DNA of 64,000 nucleotides from Pseudomonas ovata (lineage in GTDB: Bacteria > Pseudomonadota > Gammaproteobacteria > Pseudomonadales > Pseudomonadaceae): the NCBI RefSeq assembly GCF_003131185.1, contig NZ_QFFU01000004.1, positions 1 to 64,000 on the forward strand, given 5' to 3'. Shown here one piece after another: positions 1 through 8,686 of the stretch. The translations under genes were made by a program, and so were the position numbers. Every line of letters begins with the position of its first letter. The stretch's first letter is position 1. The notes under the pieces were generated by a model. The model was not told the DNA's origin, searched no databases, and worked only from the letters and a program-made list of their open reading frames with translations.

Positions 1-104
1 CGCTCTGCCCGCGACCGGCTGCGCAGCAGTCGTAAAAATAGCGGCGTTTAATCAATTTCTGCGAGCGCTCCGCACTCGGTCGCCGGCAAGCGGGCTCCTA
101 CCGG
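1..104. repeat. REP/BIME element, left copy cut by the window edge
   Basis: The stretch reads as two inverted REP heads: a CGCGACCGGCTGCG-type arm at the left and the complementary CACTCGGTCGCCGGCAAGCG arm ending in CTCCTAC near base 100. The leading GTAGGAG of the first arm lies off the window. The arms are separated by a short variable middle. It is non-coding and is the first of about a dozen related elements in this window. Confidence 0.85.
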
Positions 105-131
105 TCGGTGCCTACCCGAATAGCCTGTTCT

Positions 132-241
132 GTAGGAGCGCGCTCTGCCCGCGACCGGCTGCGTTAGCAGTCGTAAATTTTCAGCGTTTTCGAGATTTCT
201 GCGAGCGCTCCGCACTCGGTCGCGGGCAAGCGCGCTCCTAC
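132..241. repeat. REP/BIME element (inverted pair)
   Basis: A complete unit opening with GTAGGAGCGCGCTC and closing with GCAAGCGCGCTCCTAC. The inner arms GCAGTCGTAAATTTTCAGCG and TTTCTGCGAGCGCTCCG recur in most other copies. It sits downstream of the rlmJ stop codon, so it could act as an mRNA 3-prime end structure. Confidence 0.88.
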
Positions 242-246
242 AAGCG

Positions 247-284
247 GTGAATTTTATAGCCAATAAAATCAGTTAGTTATTTTT
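247..284. repeat. AT-rich hairpin tail shared by three REP loci
   Basis: GTGAATTTTATAGCCAATAA and the bases after it form a small TTTTAT/ATAAAA hairpin followed by a T-rich stretch. Near-identical text follows the REP pairs at about 13822 and 36072, so it belongs to an extended repeat rather than to the local gene. Read towards rlmJ it may also act as a terminator. Confidence 0.65.
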
Positions 285-306
285 ATGAGAGGCCTGCGGC
301 GACTGG

Positions 307-1146
307 TTATTCGGCGATCAGCCAGTCCATCTTCCAGTCGCCCTTGGTCTGGCCGAGCTTCTCGGCCAGGTACGGCAGCAGCTCGCGCAGTTCTTCTTCC
401 AGGCCCCACGGCGGGTTGGCGATGGCCAGGCCCGAGCCATTGAGGCTGGCCGGGGTGTCGAGCGGGTGCACGTACAGTTCCACGCGCAACAGCTTGGGCG
501 CACCGGTTTCGGCCAGGTCCTGGTAGAAACTCCGGAGCAGGCGCGGGTCCTTGATCGGGTACCAGAGGGCCGCCACTGTCTGGCGCATGCGCCCGAACGT
601 TTCCTTGAGCGCCACGCTGCAGCGCTTGAGTTCATCAAGCTGTTCGAACGGCGGGTCGATCAGCATCACCGCGCGCTTTTCGCTGACCGGCAACAAGGCA
701 CGCGGCACATGCCAGCCCTCGCCCAGATGCACCGCCACACGGCGGTCGAACTTCATGTTGTCCTTGAGCAGCACGCCGTCATCGGGGTGTTTCTCGTTGA
801 GCAGCACGCGGTCCTGCTCACGGCTCAGGCGCCGCGCCAGCTCCGGGGAACCGGGGTAGTAGCGCAACTCGCCGGTCTTGCGGTTCATGTGGCGCAGCAC
901 CTCCATGTAACCGGCAGCCGCCGGTGGCAGGTCGGTGGCGTCCCACAGGCGGCCGATGCCGTCGATCCACTCACCAGTGCGCGAGGCTTCGTCGCCGCGC
1001 AGGTCGTAAAGGCCAATGCCGGCATGGGTATCAAGGTAGGCGAACGGCTGCTCCTTGCGCGACATCAAGGCGAGCAGGCGAGTCAGGACGATGTGTTTCA
1101 AGACGTCGGCGTGGTTGCCGGCATGGAAGGCGTGACGGTAATTCAT
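307..1146 (-). CDS. rlmJ: 23S rRNA (adenine2030-N6)-methyltransferase RlmJ
   Basis: A 279-residue SAM-dependent methyltransferase of the RlmJ (YhiR/ComJ) family, which modifies A2030 of 23S rRNA. The N-terminus MNYRHAFHAGNHADVLKH is the family signature, and the catalytic motif appears as DPPFEQ at about residues 164–169, the usual DPPY/F of N6-adenine methyltransferases. Length is close to the 280 residues of the E. coli enzyme. The ATG at 1146 is preceded by an AGGAG ribosome site. It is a single gene with REP elements downstream and no partner on its strand. I see no truncation or missing motif. A housekeeping function is very likely. Confidence 0.95.
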   Translation of the reverse strand: MNYRHAFHAGNHADVLKHIVLTRLLALMSRKEQPFAYLDTHAGIGLYDLRGDEASRTGEWIDGIGRLWDATDLPPAAAGYMEVLRHMNRKTGELRYYPGSPELARRLSREQDRVLLNEKHPDDGVLLKDNMKFDRRVAVHLGEGWHVPRALLPVSEKRAVMLIDPPFEQLDELKRCSVALKETFGRMRQTVAALWYPIKDPRLLRSFYQDLAETGAPKLLRVELYVHPLDTPASLNGSGLAIANPPWGLEEELRELLPYLAEKLGQTKGDWKMDWLIAE

Positions 1147-1440
1147 GGCAGCTCCTGGAAGGCTGCGCAGTTTAACAAAATGTACGGATGAAAAGCCCCG
1201 GCAAAGCCGTCACAAAACCGGGGGCTCACGTAGCGGTGCGACCGAAGGTGACCAAACCATGGCACGGCAACACAGTGTGCAGGCTCAGTCTGCCCGTGCC
1301 ACAGCCTTGGCGGTTAGCCGAAAACGACCTGTTCTTAGGTAATCCTGCCATTGCCCGCCACAGTACTTGCCCAGGCGCTGAAGCGCTTACAGAATCGGGT
1401 GACCCATCCTTGCGTCTCACTCTTGCAAAGGAACACCGTC

Positions 1441-1701
1441 ATGATGCATGCAGACCTGATCGACCAGGACGACCTGATTGGCAAGCTCCGGGCCCTGGGC
1501 TTCGAGACCCCGTCGGGCGCCACCCCCGAGCAAGCCTGCTCGCACGCGGTACGCGGCCTCAATGATTCACGCGCCATGGCCCTCAAAGGCATGGTGGTGA
1601 GCATCCTGGGCAGCAGCGCGACCATTCTGCCGGCCGTGCGCCAGGCCATCGACCAGCAACTGCTGCCGGCCCTGGCCGCCTACAAGCAGAGCCACGCCTG
1701 A
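1441..1701 (+). CDS. Small conserved-looking protein of unknown function (86 aa)
   Basis: I do not recognise a family. The ATG at 1441 follows an AAAGGAA ribosome site; an in-frame upstream start at 1351 has none. The 86-residue product begins MMHADLIDQDDLIGKLRALG, has no signal peptide or clear membrane span, and contains a moderately hydrophobic helix (MVVSILGSSATILPAVRQAI, about residues 48–67). An acidic N-terminal helix precedes it, suggesting a small all-alpha cytosolic protein. It is followed by a strong inverted repeat. The codon pattern agrees with neighbouring genes, so I take it as real, but no function is offered. Confidence 0.7.
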   Translation: MMHADLIDQDDLIGKLRALGFETPSGATPEQACSHAVRGLNDSRAMALKGMVVSILGSSATILPAVRQAIDQQLLPALAAYKQSHA

Positions 1702-1704
1702 AAC

Positions 1705-1734
1705 GCCATCGCCCCCATGAATGGGGGCGATGGC
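1705..1734. terminator. Strong inverted repeat between convergent genes
   Basis: Twelve-base perfect arms GCCATCGCCCCC and GGGGGCGATGGC flank a six-base loop. It lies just after the stop of the 86-residue gene and before the 3-prime end of gbdR on the other strand, so it could stop transcription from both sides. No T-run follows on either strand, so intrinsic termination is inferred only from position and stem strength. Confidence 0.5.
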
Positions 1735-1757
1735 AGAGGGGCGGGTGAAGCGGGCAG

Positions 1758-2861
1758 TCAGACCCGGACGCTGGCGAACGTCGACTCGTTGCGTGCCTGG
1801 TTGAGCGCCGACATTGGCCCGGACAGCGGCGCCAGCACCATCGCCTGCGGAATCGGCAGCATCGCGACCTGCTGGGCGGTGTTGGAACCTACGCGCTCAT
1901 CGCGCGGCGGAATGCCGAAGTATTCGCGGTAGCACTTGGAAAAGTGTGGCGTCGACACAAAGCCGCACACCGACGCCACCTCGATGATCGACATCGGGGT
2001 CTGCTTGAGCAGTTGCCGGGCGCGGATCAGGCGCAGCTTGAGGTAATAGCGCGACGGCGAGCAATGCAGGTACTTCTGGAACAACCGCTCCAGCTGGCGC
2101 CGCGAAACGGCGACGTACACGGCCAGTTCGTCGAGGTCGATGGGCTCTTCGAGGTTGGCCTCCATCAGCGCGACGATTTCCTGCAGCTTGGGCTGGTTGG
2201 TGCCCAGCATGTGCTTGAGCGGCACGCGCTGGTGGTCCTGTTCGTTGCGAATGCGCTCGTAGACGAACATCTCGGAGATCGCCGCCGACAGCTCACGGCC
2301 GTGATCACGGCTGATCAGGTGCAACATCATGTCCAGCGGCGCGGTGCCACCGGAGCTGGTGAAGCGGTTGCGGTCCAGGGTGAACAGGCGCGTGCTCATG
2401 CTGACCCGTGGAAAGGCTTCCTGCATCGAGGCCAGGCACTCCCAGTGCACGCTGCAATCGAAACCGTCGAGCAGCCCGGCACAGGCCAGCGCCCAGCTGC
2501 CGGTGCACACCGCACCCAGGCGACGCGACTGGCGGGCCTGCGATTGCAGCCAGCTGACGTGCTCGCGAGTGACGGTGCGCTGGATACCGACACCGCCGCA
2601 GACGATCACGGTGTCCAGGGCCGGCGCCTTTTGCATCGCGGCATCCGGGGTGATCTGCAGACCGTCGCTGGCCCAGACCTGGCTGCCGTCCAGGCTCAGG
2701 GTGGTCCAGCGATACAGCTCGCGGCCGGACAACTGGTTGGCCATGCGCAGGGGTTCGACCGCCGAGGCGAGGGAAATGAGCGTGAAGTTATCGAGCAGCA
2801 GGAAGCCGATGGACTGCGGCGTGCGGTTCTGGGGGGTGGATCCTACATTGAGCGATGTCAT
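1758..2861 (-). CDS. gbdR: GbdR, AraC/GlxA-type activator of glycine betaine catabolism
   Basis: A 367-residue regulator with an N-terminal DJ-1/PfpI-like sensor domain (about residues 18–190, FLLLDNFTLISLASAVEPLR) and a C-terminal AraC double helix-turn-helix (about 225–325, ending CGFVSTPHFSKCYREYFGIP). In P. aeruginosa GbdR responds to glycine betaine and dimethylglycine and activates gbc, dgc, sox, cbcXWV and choline phosphatase/lipase genes. Length and the neighbours sdaB and cbcXWV match the PA5380–PA5376 order I recall, which supports the name over a generic GlxA protein. ATG at 2861 is chosen (GTG at 2864 is adjacent); GAGGAG lies eight bases upstream. The probable targets are the repeats upstream of cbcX. 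Confidence 0.9.
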   Translation of the reverse strand: MTSLNVGSTPQNRTPQSIGFLLLDNFTLISLASAVEPLRMANQLSGRELYRWTTLSLDGSQVWASDGLQITPDAAMQKAPALDTVIVCGGVGIQRTVTREHVSWLQSQARQSRRLGAVCTGSWALACAGLLDGFDCSVHWECLASMQEAFPRVSMSTRLFTLDRNRFTSSGGTAPLDMMLHLISRDHGRELSAAISEMFVYERIRNEQDHQRVPLKHMLGTNQPKLQEIVALMEANLEEPIDLDELAVYVAVSRRQLERLFQKYLHCSPSRYYLKLRLIRARQLLKQTPMSIIEVASVCGFVSTPHFSKCYREYFGIPPRDERVGSNTAQQVAMLPIPQAMVLAPLSGPMSALNQARNESTFASVRV

Positions 2862-3218
2862 CACGGAATCTCCTCACACATGAGCGGGGGCGGCCTAACT
2901 CGGCTCTATTTTTATTGCCCTGTAAATCGTAGGGCTGTCCCATTACATCGCAAATCTCATGCCTGAAAATTGATCGACTCCATAAAAGAACCAAAAACGA
3001 CGTCGCTGAGCGTATGCGCGACTGCGACCTTCATATTCAAATGCGACAAAGCGTCGCGCCTGGGGCCGACGATGAGCAATTTGGTAGCACTCGGACAGAT
3101 CGAGAAACACCCCGGCACAAAACAGTGTCACTGCAAGCACGATGAACGGGGTGATGAGCGCGCCATAAGAAGGCGAAATGAGGCGTGTGTGAGCAAAAAC
3201 CGGGCGGTGACGCCTGCC
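2862..3218. other. gbdR upstream region without a supported gene
   Basis: The stretch holds the gbdR ribosome site and presumably its promoter. Open frames exist on both strands but they have no ribosome site, run through the neighbouring REP palindromes and carry no family signature. I see no recognisable operator or RNA. Confidence 0.5.
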
Positions 3219-3436
3219 TTCGCGACCGCTGGTCGCTCCACAGTTATGGGTCGAACCCGGCCCCAGCACACGGCAAAAATCCGTAGGAGCGACCAACGGT
3301 CGCGAAATCATCGGTCGAACCCGGACCCGGCACATGCCACAAATCCGTAGGAGCGACCAGCGGTCGCGAAAGGGTCGGCACATTCAACACACTCAGCGCC
3401 TGCAAGACCGCATTCGCGACCGGGGGTCGCTCCTAC
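3219..3436. repeat. Array of short REP palindromes with a 64-bp tandem duplication
   Basis: Four copies of a palindrome with core GGAGCGACC(A)GCGGTCGCGAA occur at about 3219–3240, 3283–3306, 3347–3370 and 3412–3436 in alternating orientation. The middle two lie in two tandem copies of a 64-base unit (3249–3312 and 3313–3376) starting GGTCGAACCCGG. This is a different REP class from the GTAGGAGCGCGC type elsewhere in the window. It fills the space between gbdR and the sdaB stop codon. Confidence 0.85.
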
Positions 3437-3456
3437 AAATCGGTTGCGACCTTGTC

Positions 3457-4833
3457 TCAGCACTCCACCGCGCTGACGGCCAGGCCGCCGCGGGAGGTTT
3501 CCTTGTACTTGTCGTGCATGTCGGCGCCGGTGTCGCGCATGGTACGGATCACCCGGTCCAGGGAAATGAAATGCTCGCCATCACCGCGCAAAGCCATCTG
3601 CGCGGCGTTGATGGCTTTTACCGCCGCAATCGCGTTGCGCTCGATGCACGGCACCTGCACCAGCCCGCCGACCGGATCACAGGTCAGCCCCAGGTTGTGT
3701 TCCAGGCCAATCTCGGCGGCGTTGCACAGTTGCTCGGGCGTCGCCCCCAGAATATCGGCCAGGCCCGCTGCCGCCATGGCGCACGCCGAACCGACCTCGC
3801 CCTGACAACCGACTTCGGCGCCAGAGATCGAGGCGTTTTTCTTGCACAGGATGCCCACCGCCGCGGCCGCGAGGAAATAATCGACCACGTTGGCCTCGCT
3901 GACATCGGGGCTGAACTTGACGAAGTAGTGCAGCACCGCCGGGATAATCCCCGCCGCGCCATTGGTCGGCGCCGTGACCATGCGCCCGCCGGCGGCGTTT
4001 TCTTCGTTGACCGCCAAGGCAAAGAGGTTGACCCACTCCATCGCGCTCAGGGTCGAGCCGATGACGTTCGGCTTGCCCAGCTCCTGCAGGCTGCGATGCA
4101 GCCTGGCGGCACGACGCCGCACATTGAGGCCGCCAGGCAGGATGCCTTCATGCTTGAGACCGCTTTCGACGCACGCCTGCATCGCCCGCCACAGCTTCAT
4201 GATGCCGGCGTTGATCTCGGCTTCGCTGCGCCAGGCCTTTTCGTTGGCCATCATCAGTTGCGAGACCCGCAGGCCATGCTGGCGGCACAGCTGCAACAGT
4301 TCCCGGGCGCTGGAAAACTCGTAGGGCTGCACGGTCTTGTCGCTGTCCAGCTCACCGCTGCGTGCCTGGGTTTCATCGACCACAAAGCCGCCGCCGATCG
4401 AGTAATAGGTTTCACGGAACACCTCGCCGCCCTTGCCCTGGGCAATCAGGGTCATGGCATTGGGGTGAAACGGCAGGTTCTCGTCGAGCAGCAGCATGTC
4501 CCGCGACCAGACGAAGGCGATCGGCAGGCGACCGTCGAGCAACAAGGTGTCGTCGGTTTTCAAGGCCTTGATGGTCGGTTCGATCTTCGCTGGATCAATG
4601 GCATCGGGCCACTCGCCCATCAGGCCCATGATCACCGCATTGTCGCTGCCGTGACCGATGCCGGTGGCCGACAGCGAACCGTACAGCCGCACTTCGATGC
4701 GTTCGATGCTTTCCAGCTGGCCATGCTCGCGCAGCCCCTGGACGAACAGCGCAGCGGCGCGCATCGGGCCGACGGTGTGCGAGCTGGAGGGGCCGACACC
4801 AATCTTGAACAGGTCGAACACACTGATTGCCAT
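3457..4833 (-). CDS. sdaB: L-serine ammonia-lyase (iron-sulfur L-serine dehydratase)
   Basis: A 458-residue single-chain L-serine dehydratase that turns L-serine into pyruvate and ammonia with a [4Fe-4S] cluster. The N-terminus MAISVFDLFKIGVGPSSSHT is the family signature. The conserved cysteines appear in CKKNASISGAEVGCQGEVGS and in LTCDPVGGLVQVPCIERNA. The start at 4833 has GGAGCTT eight bases upstream; the ten extra in-frame upstream codons have no support. In P. aeruginosa the matching gene (PA5379) lies between gbdR and cbcX, where it consumes serine made from glycine betaine via glycine. The same order is kept here, so co-regulation by GbdR is likely. The divergent spacer to cbcX carries candidate operators. 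Confidence 0.93.
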   Translation of the reverse strand: MAISVFDLFKIGVGPSSSHTVGPMRAAALFVQGLREHGQLESIERIEVRLYGSLSATGIGHGSDNAVIMGLMGEWPDAIDPAKIEPTIKALKTDDTLLLDGRLPIAFVWSRDMLLLDENLPFHPNAMTLIAQGKGGEVFRETYYSIGGGFVVDETQARSGELDSDKTVQPYEFSSARELLQLCRQHGLRVSQLMMANEKAWRSEAEINAGIMKLWRAMQACVESGLKHEGILPGGLNVRRRAARLHRSLQELGKPNVIGSTLSAMEWVNLFALAVNEENAAGGRMVTAPTNGAAGIIPAVLHYFVKFSPDVSEANVVDYFLAAAAVGILCKKNASISGAEVGCQGEVGSACAMAAAGLADILGATPEQLCNAAEIGLEHNLGLTCDPVGGLVQVPCIERNAIAAVKAINAAQMALRGDGEHFISLDRVIRTMRDTGADMHDKYKETSRGGLAVSAVEC

Positions 4834-5336
4834 CGTTGAAGCTCCATCATCGGGTCGTGTCACGCCAAAGCGCTTTTATGGGCATAACTGCTACGCTGGA
4901 GCTGTCCTGCGCCTGTGCAACAGGACAGGCCGGGACTCAACAGTGCGTCGCCGTTCGCGGTTATGCCGGCATCATCAGGGTTTTCAGGCCCCACGCGCCG
5001 TCCCACACCGACCCGGTCATGCTCAGCAACGCCGCCGTCTGTAATGGGCATTTGCATGCCGTAAACGGGTGAATCGAGCCGCTTTCGACTACCCGAACGG
5101 GCGCATCAGGGGGCAAAAGAAACTGGAAACGACCTTGCGCACACTGGATGCGACCCCGCCTGTACTGGATACGACTCCCCCTGTAGGCGTTTGATTTTGG
5201 CTGGTAGATGATCGAATACATGTCGCTCACTGACAGTTCGCAAGGCACCGTGATGGGCTTCACCCAAGCCTCGCCGATATAGCCGCGTCATCCCTCAAGC
5301 GATGGCGATGAGAAGAAAAATCACAGGAGCTCACCC
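4834..5336. other. sdaB–cbcX divergent regulatory spacer
   Basis: About 500 bases with no supported gene. It must hold the promoters of sdaB and of cbcXWV. The only structure I can point to is the run of 21-base repeats at 5122–5184 and the AGGAG ribosome site of cbcX. Short open frames in it have no ribosome site or family match. Confidence 0.6.
5122..5184 (+). promoter_or_regulatory. Three tandem 21-bp repeats, candidate AraC-type (GbdR) operators for cbcXWV
   Basis: Three head-to-tail 21-base units at 5122–5142, 5143–5163 and 5164–5184 share the core ACTGGA(A/T)(A/G)CGAC; the last two also share a C-rich end and TGT. Twenty-one bases is two helical turns, the typical spacing of direct-repeat sites for AraC-family proteins. 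The last unit ends six bases before TTGATT (5191–5196), a possible -35 box for cbcX, about 150 bases upstream of its start codon. That GbdR is the protein bound here is inference from location. Confidence 0.55.
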
Positions 5337-6284
5337 ATGAAAGGTTCACAGTCATTGTTGTTGGCCGCCATGCTCGGCTTGCCGTTGCTGGCTCAGGCCG
5401 TAGAACCCCAGGCATGCCACACCGTCAACTTCTCCGACGTCGGCTGGACCGACATCACCGTCACCACCGCAGTGACCAGCGCAGTCCTCGACTCCCTCGG
5501 CTACAAGACCAAAACCACGATGATCTCGGTACCGGTGACCTACAAGTCACTGGCCGAAGGCAAGAACATGGACGTGTTCCTGGGCAACTGGATGCCGACC
5601 ATGGAGAACGACATCAAGGCCTACCGCGAGGCCGGCACCGTCGAAACCGTGCGCGCCAACCTGGAGAACGCCAAGTACACCCTGGCCGTGCCCCAGAGCC
5701 TCTACGACAAGGGCCTGAAAGACTTCGCCGACATCGTCAAGTTCAAGAAGGAGCTGGACGGCAAGATCTACGGCATCGAGCCTGGCAACGACGGCAACCG
5801 CCTGATCCAGAGCATGATCGACAAGAACGCCTACGGCCTCAAGGACGCCGGTTTCAAGGTCGTCGAGTCCAGCGAGGCCGGCATGCTGTCGCAGGTCGAC
5901 CGCGCCAGCCGCCGTGGCACCGACGTGGTGTTCCTGGGCTGGGAACCGCACCCGATGAACACCCGCTTCAAGCTGCAGTACCTGACCGGCGGCGACGATT
6001 TCTTCGGCCCCAACTTCGGCCAGGCCACCATCTACACCAATACCCGCAAGGGCTACAGCGAGCAGTGCAGCAACGTAGGCCAGTTGCTCAAGAACCTGTC
6101 GTTCACCCTGGAAATGGAAAGCACCCTGATGGGCAAGGTGCTGGACGACAAGCAAAAGCCTGACGCCGCCGCGCGCGCCTGGCTCAAGCAGAACCCACAG
6201 GTGCTCGACACCTGGCTGGCCGGCGTGACTACCGTGGACGGCAAGCCGGGCCTGGAAGCCGCCAAAGCCAAGCTGGCGCAGTAA
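5337..6284 (+). CDS. cbcX: CbcX, periplasmic choline/betaine/carnitine-binding protein
   Basis: A 315-residue substrate-binding protein of the OpuAC/ProX type for a quaternary-amine ABC importer. An N-terminal signal peptide (LLLAAMLGLPLLAQA, cleavage near residue 22) leads into CHTVNFSDVGWTDITVTTAV, where the conserved Trp lies in the ligand cage region. Other aromatic positions (NWMPTM, LGWEPHPMN) fit the aromatic box that holds trimethylammonium groups. The start follows CAGGAG. It is first in the cbcXWV operon and is separated from cbcW by a hairpin at 6292–6316, a common arrangement that lets the binding protein be made in excess. GbdR control is expected. Confidence 0.93.
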   Translation: MKGSQSLLLAAMLGLPLLAQAVEPQACHTVNFSDVGWTDITVTTAVTSAVLDSLGYKTKTTMISVPVTYKSLAEGKNMDVFLGNWMPTMENDIKAYREAGTVETVRANLENAKYTLAVPQSLYDKGLKDFADIVKFKKELDGKIYGIEPGNDGNRLIQSMIDKNAYGLKDAGFKVVESSEAGMLSQVDRASRRGTDVVFLGWEPHPMNTRFKLQYLTGGDDFFGPNFGQATIYTNTRKGYSEQCSNVGQLLKNLSFTLEMESTLMGKVLDDKQKPDAAARAWLKQNPQVLDTWLAGVTTVDGKPGLEAAKAKLAQ

Positions 6285-6291
6285 CACTGAT

Positions 6292-6316
6292 GGCAGGCGG
6301 GCACCCCTCGCCTGCC
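6292..6316 (+). terminator. Intra-operon hairpin after cbcX
   Basis: Perfect eight-base arms GGCAGGCG and CGCCTGCC surround a nine-base loop, followed by GTCCTTTCC rather than a full T-run. It sits between cbcX and cbcW. Such stem-loops commonly stabilise the upstream message or partly terminate transcription, giving more binding protein than permease. Confidence 0.5.
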
Positions 6317-6351
6317 GTCCTTTCCTACCCCGCAAGCGGACACCCGACATC

Positions 6352-7197
6352 ATGATCACTGATCACAAACTCCCCTTGGGCGATTACATTGCCGCCTTCG
6401 TCGATTGGCTGATACGCCATGGCGCCAATTATTTCGACGCAATCGCCTACTCCCTGGAATTGATGATCCACGGCCTGACTTCCGGCCTTGCCTGGTTTAA
6501 CCCCTACGTCCTGATCGGCCTGATTGCCGCGCTGACCCACTTCATCCAGCGCAAATGGGGCCTCACCCTTTTTGTCATCCTGTCGTTTCTGCTGATTCTC
6601 AATCTGCACTACTGGCAGGAAACCCTTGAAACCCTGGCCCAGGTACTGTTCGCCACCCTGGTGTGCGTGATCATCGGTGTGCCACTGGGCATCATCGCGG
6701 CGCACAAGCCGATGTTCTACACCTGCATCCGTCCGATCCTCGACCTGATGCAGACCGTCCCGACCTTCGTCTACCTGATCCCTACCCTGACGCTGTTCGG
6801 CCTGGGCGTAGTGCCCGGCCTGATCTCCACGGTGGTGTTCGCCATTGCCGCGCCAGTGCGCCTGACCTACCTGGGCATTCGCGACGTGCCCCAGGAACTG
6901 CTCGACGCCGGCAAGGCCTTCGGCTCTTCGCGGCGCCAGTTGCTGACCCGTATCGAGCTGCCGTACGCCATGCCCAGCATCGCCGCCGGCATCACCCAAT
7001 GCATCATGCTGTCGCTGTCGATGGTGGTGATCGCCGCCCTGGTCGGTGCCGACGGACTGGGCAAACCCGTGGTCAATGCACTGAACACTGCCGACATTTC
7101 GGTGGGCTTCGAAGCCGGTCTGGCAATCGTGTTGCTGGCAATCATGCTCGACCGTATCTGCAAACAACCTGACGCCAAGGCAGGGTCCGACGCATGA
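6352..7197 (+). CDS. cbcW: CbcW, permease of the choline/betaine ABC transporter
   Basis: A 281-residue inner-membrane permease of the ProW/OpuAB family. It has about six to seven hydrophobic spans, and the cytoplasmic coupling loop reads LTYLGIRDVPQELLDAGKAFGSS (about residues 172–194 region), matching the EAA-type contact for the ATPase. Typical family segments QTVPTFVYLIPTLTLFGLG and ADGLGKPVVNALN are present. The gene overlaps the ATPase gene cbcV by four bases (ATGA), so the two are translationally coupled. Together with CbcX and CbcV it imports choline, betaine and carnitine. Confidence 0.93.
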   Translation: MITDHKLPLGDYIAAFVDWLIRHGANYFDAIAYSLELMIHGLTSGLAWFNPYVLIGLIAALTHFIQRKWGLTLFVILSFLLILNLHYWQETLETLAQVLFATLVCVIIGVPLGIIAAHKPMFYTCIRPILDLMQTVPTFVYLIPTLTLFGLGVVPGLISTVVFAIAAPVRLTYLGIRDVPQELLDAGKAFGSSRRQLLTRIELPYAMPSIAAGITQCIMLSLSMVVIAALVGADGLGKPVVNALNTADISVGFEAGLAIVLLAIMLDRICKQPDAKAGSDA

Positions 7198-8372
7198 GCA
7201 TCATCAAGTTCGAAAACGTAGACGTCATCTTCAGCAAGGACCCGCGTGAAGCGCTCAAGCTGCTGGACCAGGGCAAGACCCGTGGCGAGATCCTCAAGGA
7301 CCTGGGCCAGATCGTCGGTGTCGAAAAAGCCAACCTGGACATCAACAAGGGCGAAATCTGCGTCCTGATGGGCCTGTCCGGTTCGGGCAAGTCCAGCCTG
7401 CTGCGCTGCATCAACGGCCTCAATACCGTCAGCCGTGGCTCGTTGTTCGTCGAGCATGAAGGCACACAGATCGACATTGCCCACTGCACGGCGGCCGAGC
7501 TGAAGATGATGCGCACCAAGCGCATCGCCATGGTGTTCCAGAAATTCGCCCTGATGCCCTGGCTGACGGTGCGCGAGAACATCAGCTTCGGCCTGGAAAT
7601 GCAGGGCCGCCCCGAGAAAGAACGGCGCAAGCTGGTCGATGAAAAGCTCGAGCTGGTCGGCCTGACCCAGTGGCGCAATAAAAAGCCCGACGAGCTGTCC
7701 GGCGGCATGCAGCAGCGCGTTGGCCTGGCCCGTGCGCTGGCAATGGACGCCGACATCCTGTTGATGGACGAACCCTTCTCGGCCCTTGATCCGCTGATTC
7801 GCCAGGGCCTGCAGGATGAGTTGCTGAGCCTGCAGAAGAAACTGAGCAAGACCATCGTCTTCGTCAGCCACGACCTGGACGAGGCCCTCAAGCTGGGCAC
7901 GCGCATTGCCATCATGAAGGACGGCCGGATCATCCAGTACAGCGTGCCGGAAGAGATCGTGCTCAACCCGGCCGATGAATACGTGCGCAACTTCGTGGCC
8001 CACACCAACCCGCTCAATGTGTTGTGCGGCCGCAGCCTGATGCGCACCCTGGACAACTGCAAGCGCATCAACGGTTCGGTGTGCCTGGACCCGGGCGGCG
8101 ACTCCTGGCTGGACCTGGCCGAAGGCAACGTGATCAAGGGCGCCCGCCAGGGCGTTGCCCCCATCGCGCTGCAGAACTGGCAGCACGGCGAAGGCGTCAG
8201 TCACCTGGAGCGCCGCCCGACCCTGGTGGACTCCGGCATCGGCATGCGCGATGCGCTGCAGATCCGCTACCAGACCGGCCACAAGCTGGTGCTGCAGGAC
8301 GGTAACCGGGTGGTCGGCATCCTTGGCGACACCGAGCTGTACCACGCCCTGCTGGGCAAGAACCACGGCTGA
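7194..8372 (+). CDS. cbcV: CbcV, ATPase of the choline/betaine ABC transporter
   Basis: A 392-residue ABC ATPase of the ProV type. Walker A is GLSGSGKSS (about residues 60–68), the signature is LSGGMQQR, Walker B is DILLMDEPFSALDP, and the switch His lies in VSHDLDEA. The family C-terminal extension of about 120 residues follows the nucleotide-binding domain, but its CBS-like fold looks divergent. It ends the cbcXWV operon. Directly downstream comes a GCGG run, twelve CTG triplets and a REP element, after which betI begins, a junction where P. aeruginosa has betT1. Confidence 0.93.
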   Translation: MSIIKFENVDVIFSKDPREALKLLDQGKTRGEILKDLGQIVGVEKANLDINKGEICVLMGLSGSGKSSLLRCINGLNTVSRGSLFVEHEGTQIDIAHCTAAELKMMRTKRIAMVFQKFALMPWLTVRENISFGLEMQGRPEKERRKLVDEKLELVGLTQWRNKKPDELSGGMQQRVGLARALAMDADILLMDEPFSALDPLIRQGLQDELLSLQKKLSKTIVFVSHDLDEALKLGTRIAIMKDGRIIQYSVPEEIVLNPADEYVRNFVAHTNPLNVLCGRSLMRTLDNCKRINGSVCLDPGGDSWLDLAEGNVIKGARQGVAPIALQNWQHGEGVSHLERRPTLVDSGIGMRDALQIRYQTGHKLVLQDGNRVVGILGDTELYHALLGKNHG

Positions 8373-8388
8373 CATGGCCTGCGGCGGC

Positions 8389-8576
<188 letters not shown>

Positions 8577-8686
8577 AGGCCATCCTTATCCGTCAACCGG
8601 GACTTTTTATCGATTTATAGGGCCGTCAAAAAAACCTAGACTGCCGGGCCGTTTTTCGCCCATTGCGTGTCAGGAGACTTCGCTTC

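Noticed and set aside
2943..3383. Minus-strand frame with a hydrophobic segment between gbdR and sdaB
   Set aside because: It has no ribosome site, part of it is encoded by REP repeats, and no family is recognised.
3334..4839. Long plus-strand open frame opposite sdaB
   Set aside because: Mirror of the sdaB coding strand, begins in a REP array and has no recognisable domain.
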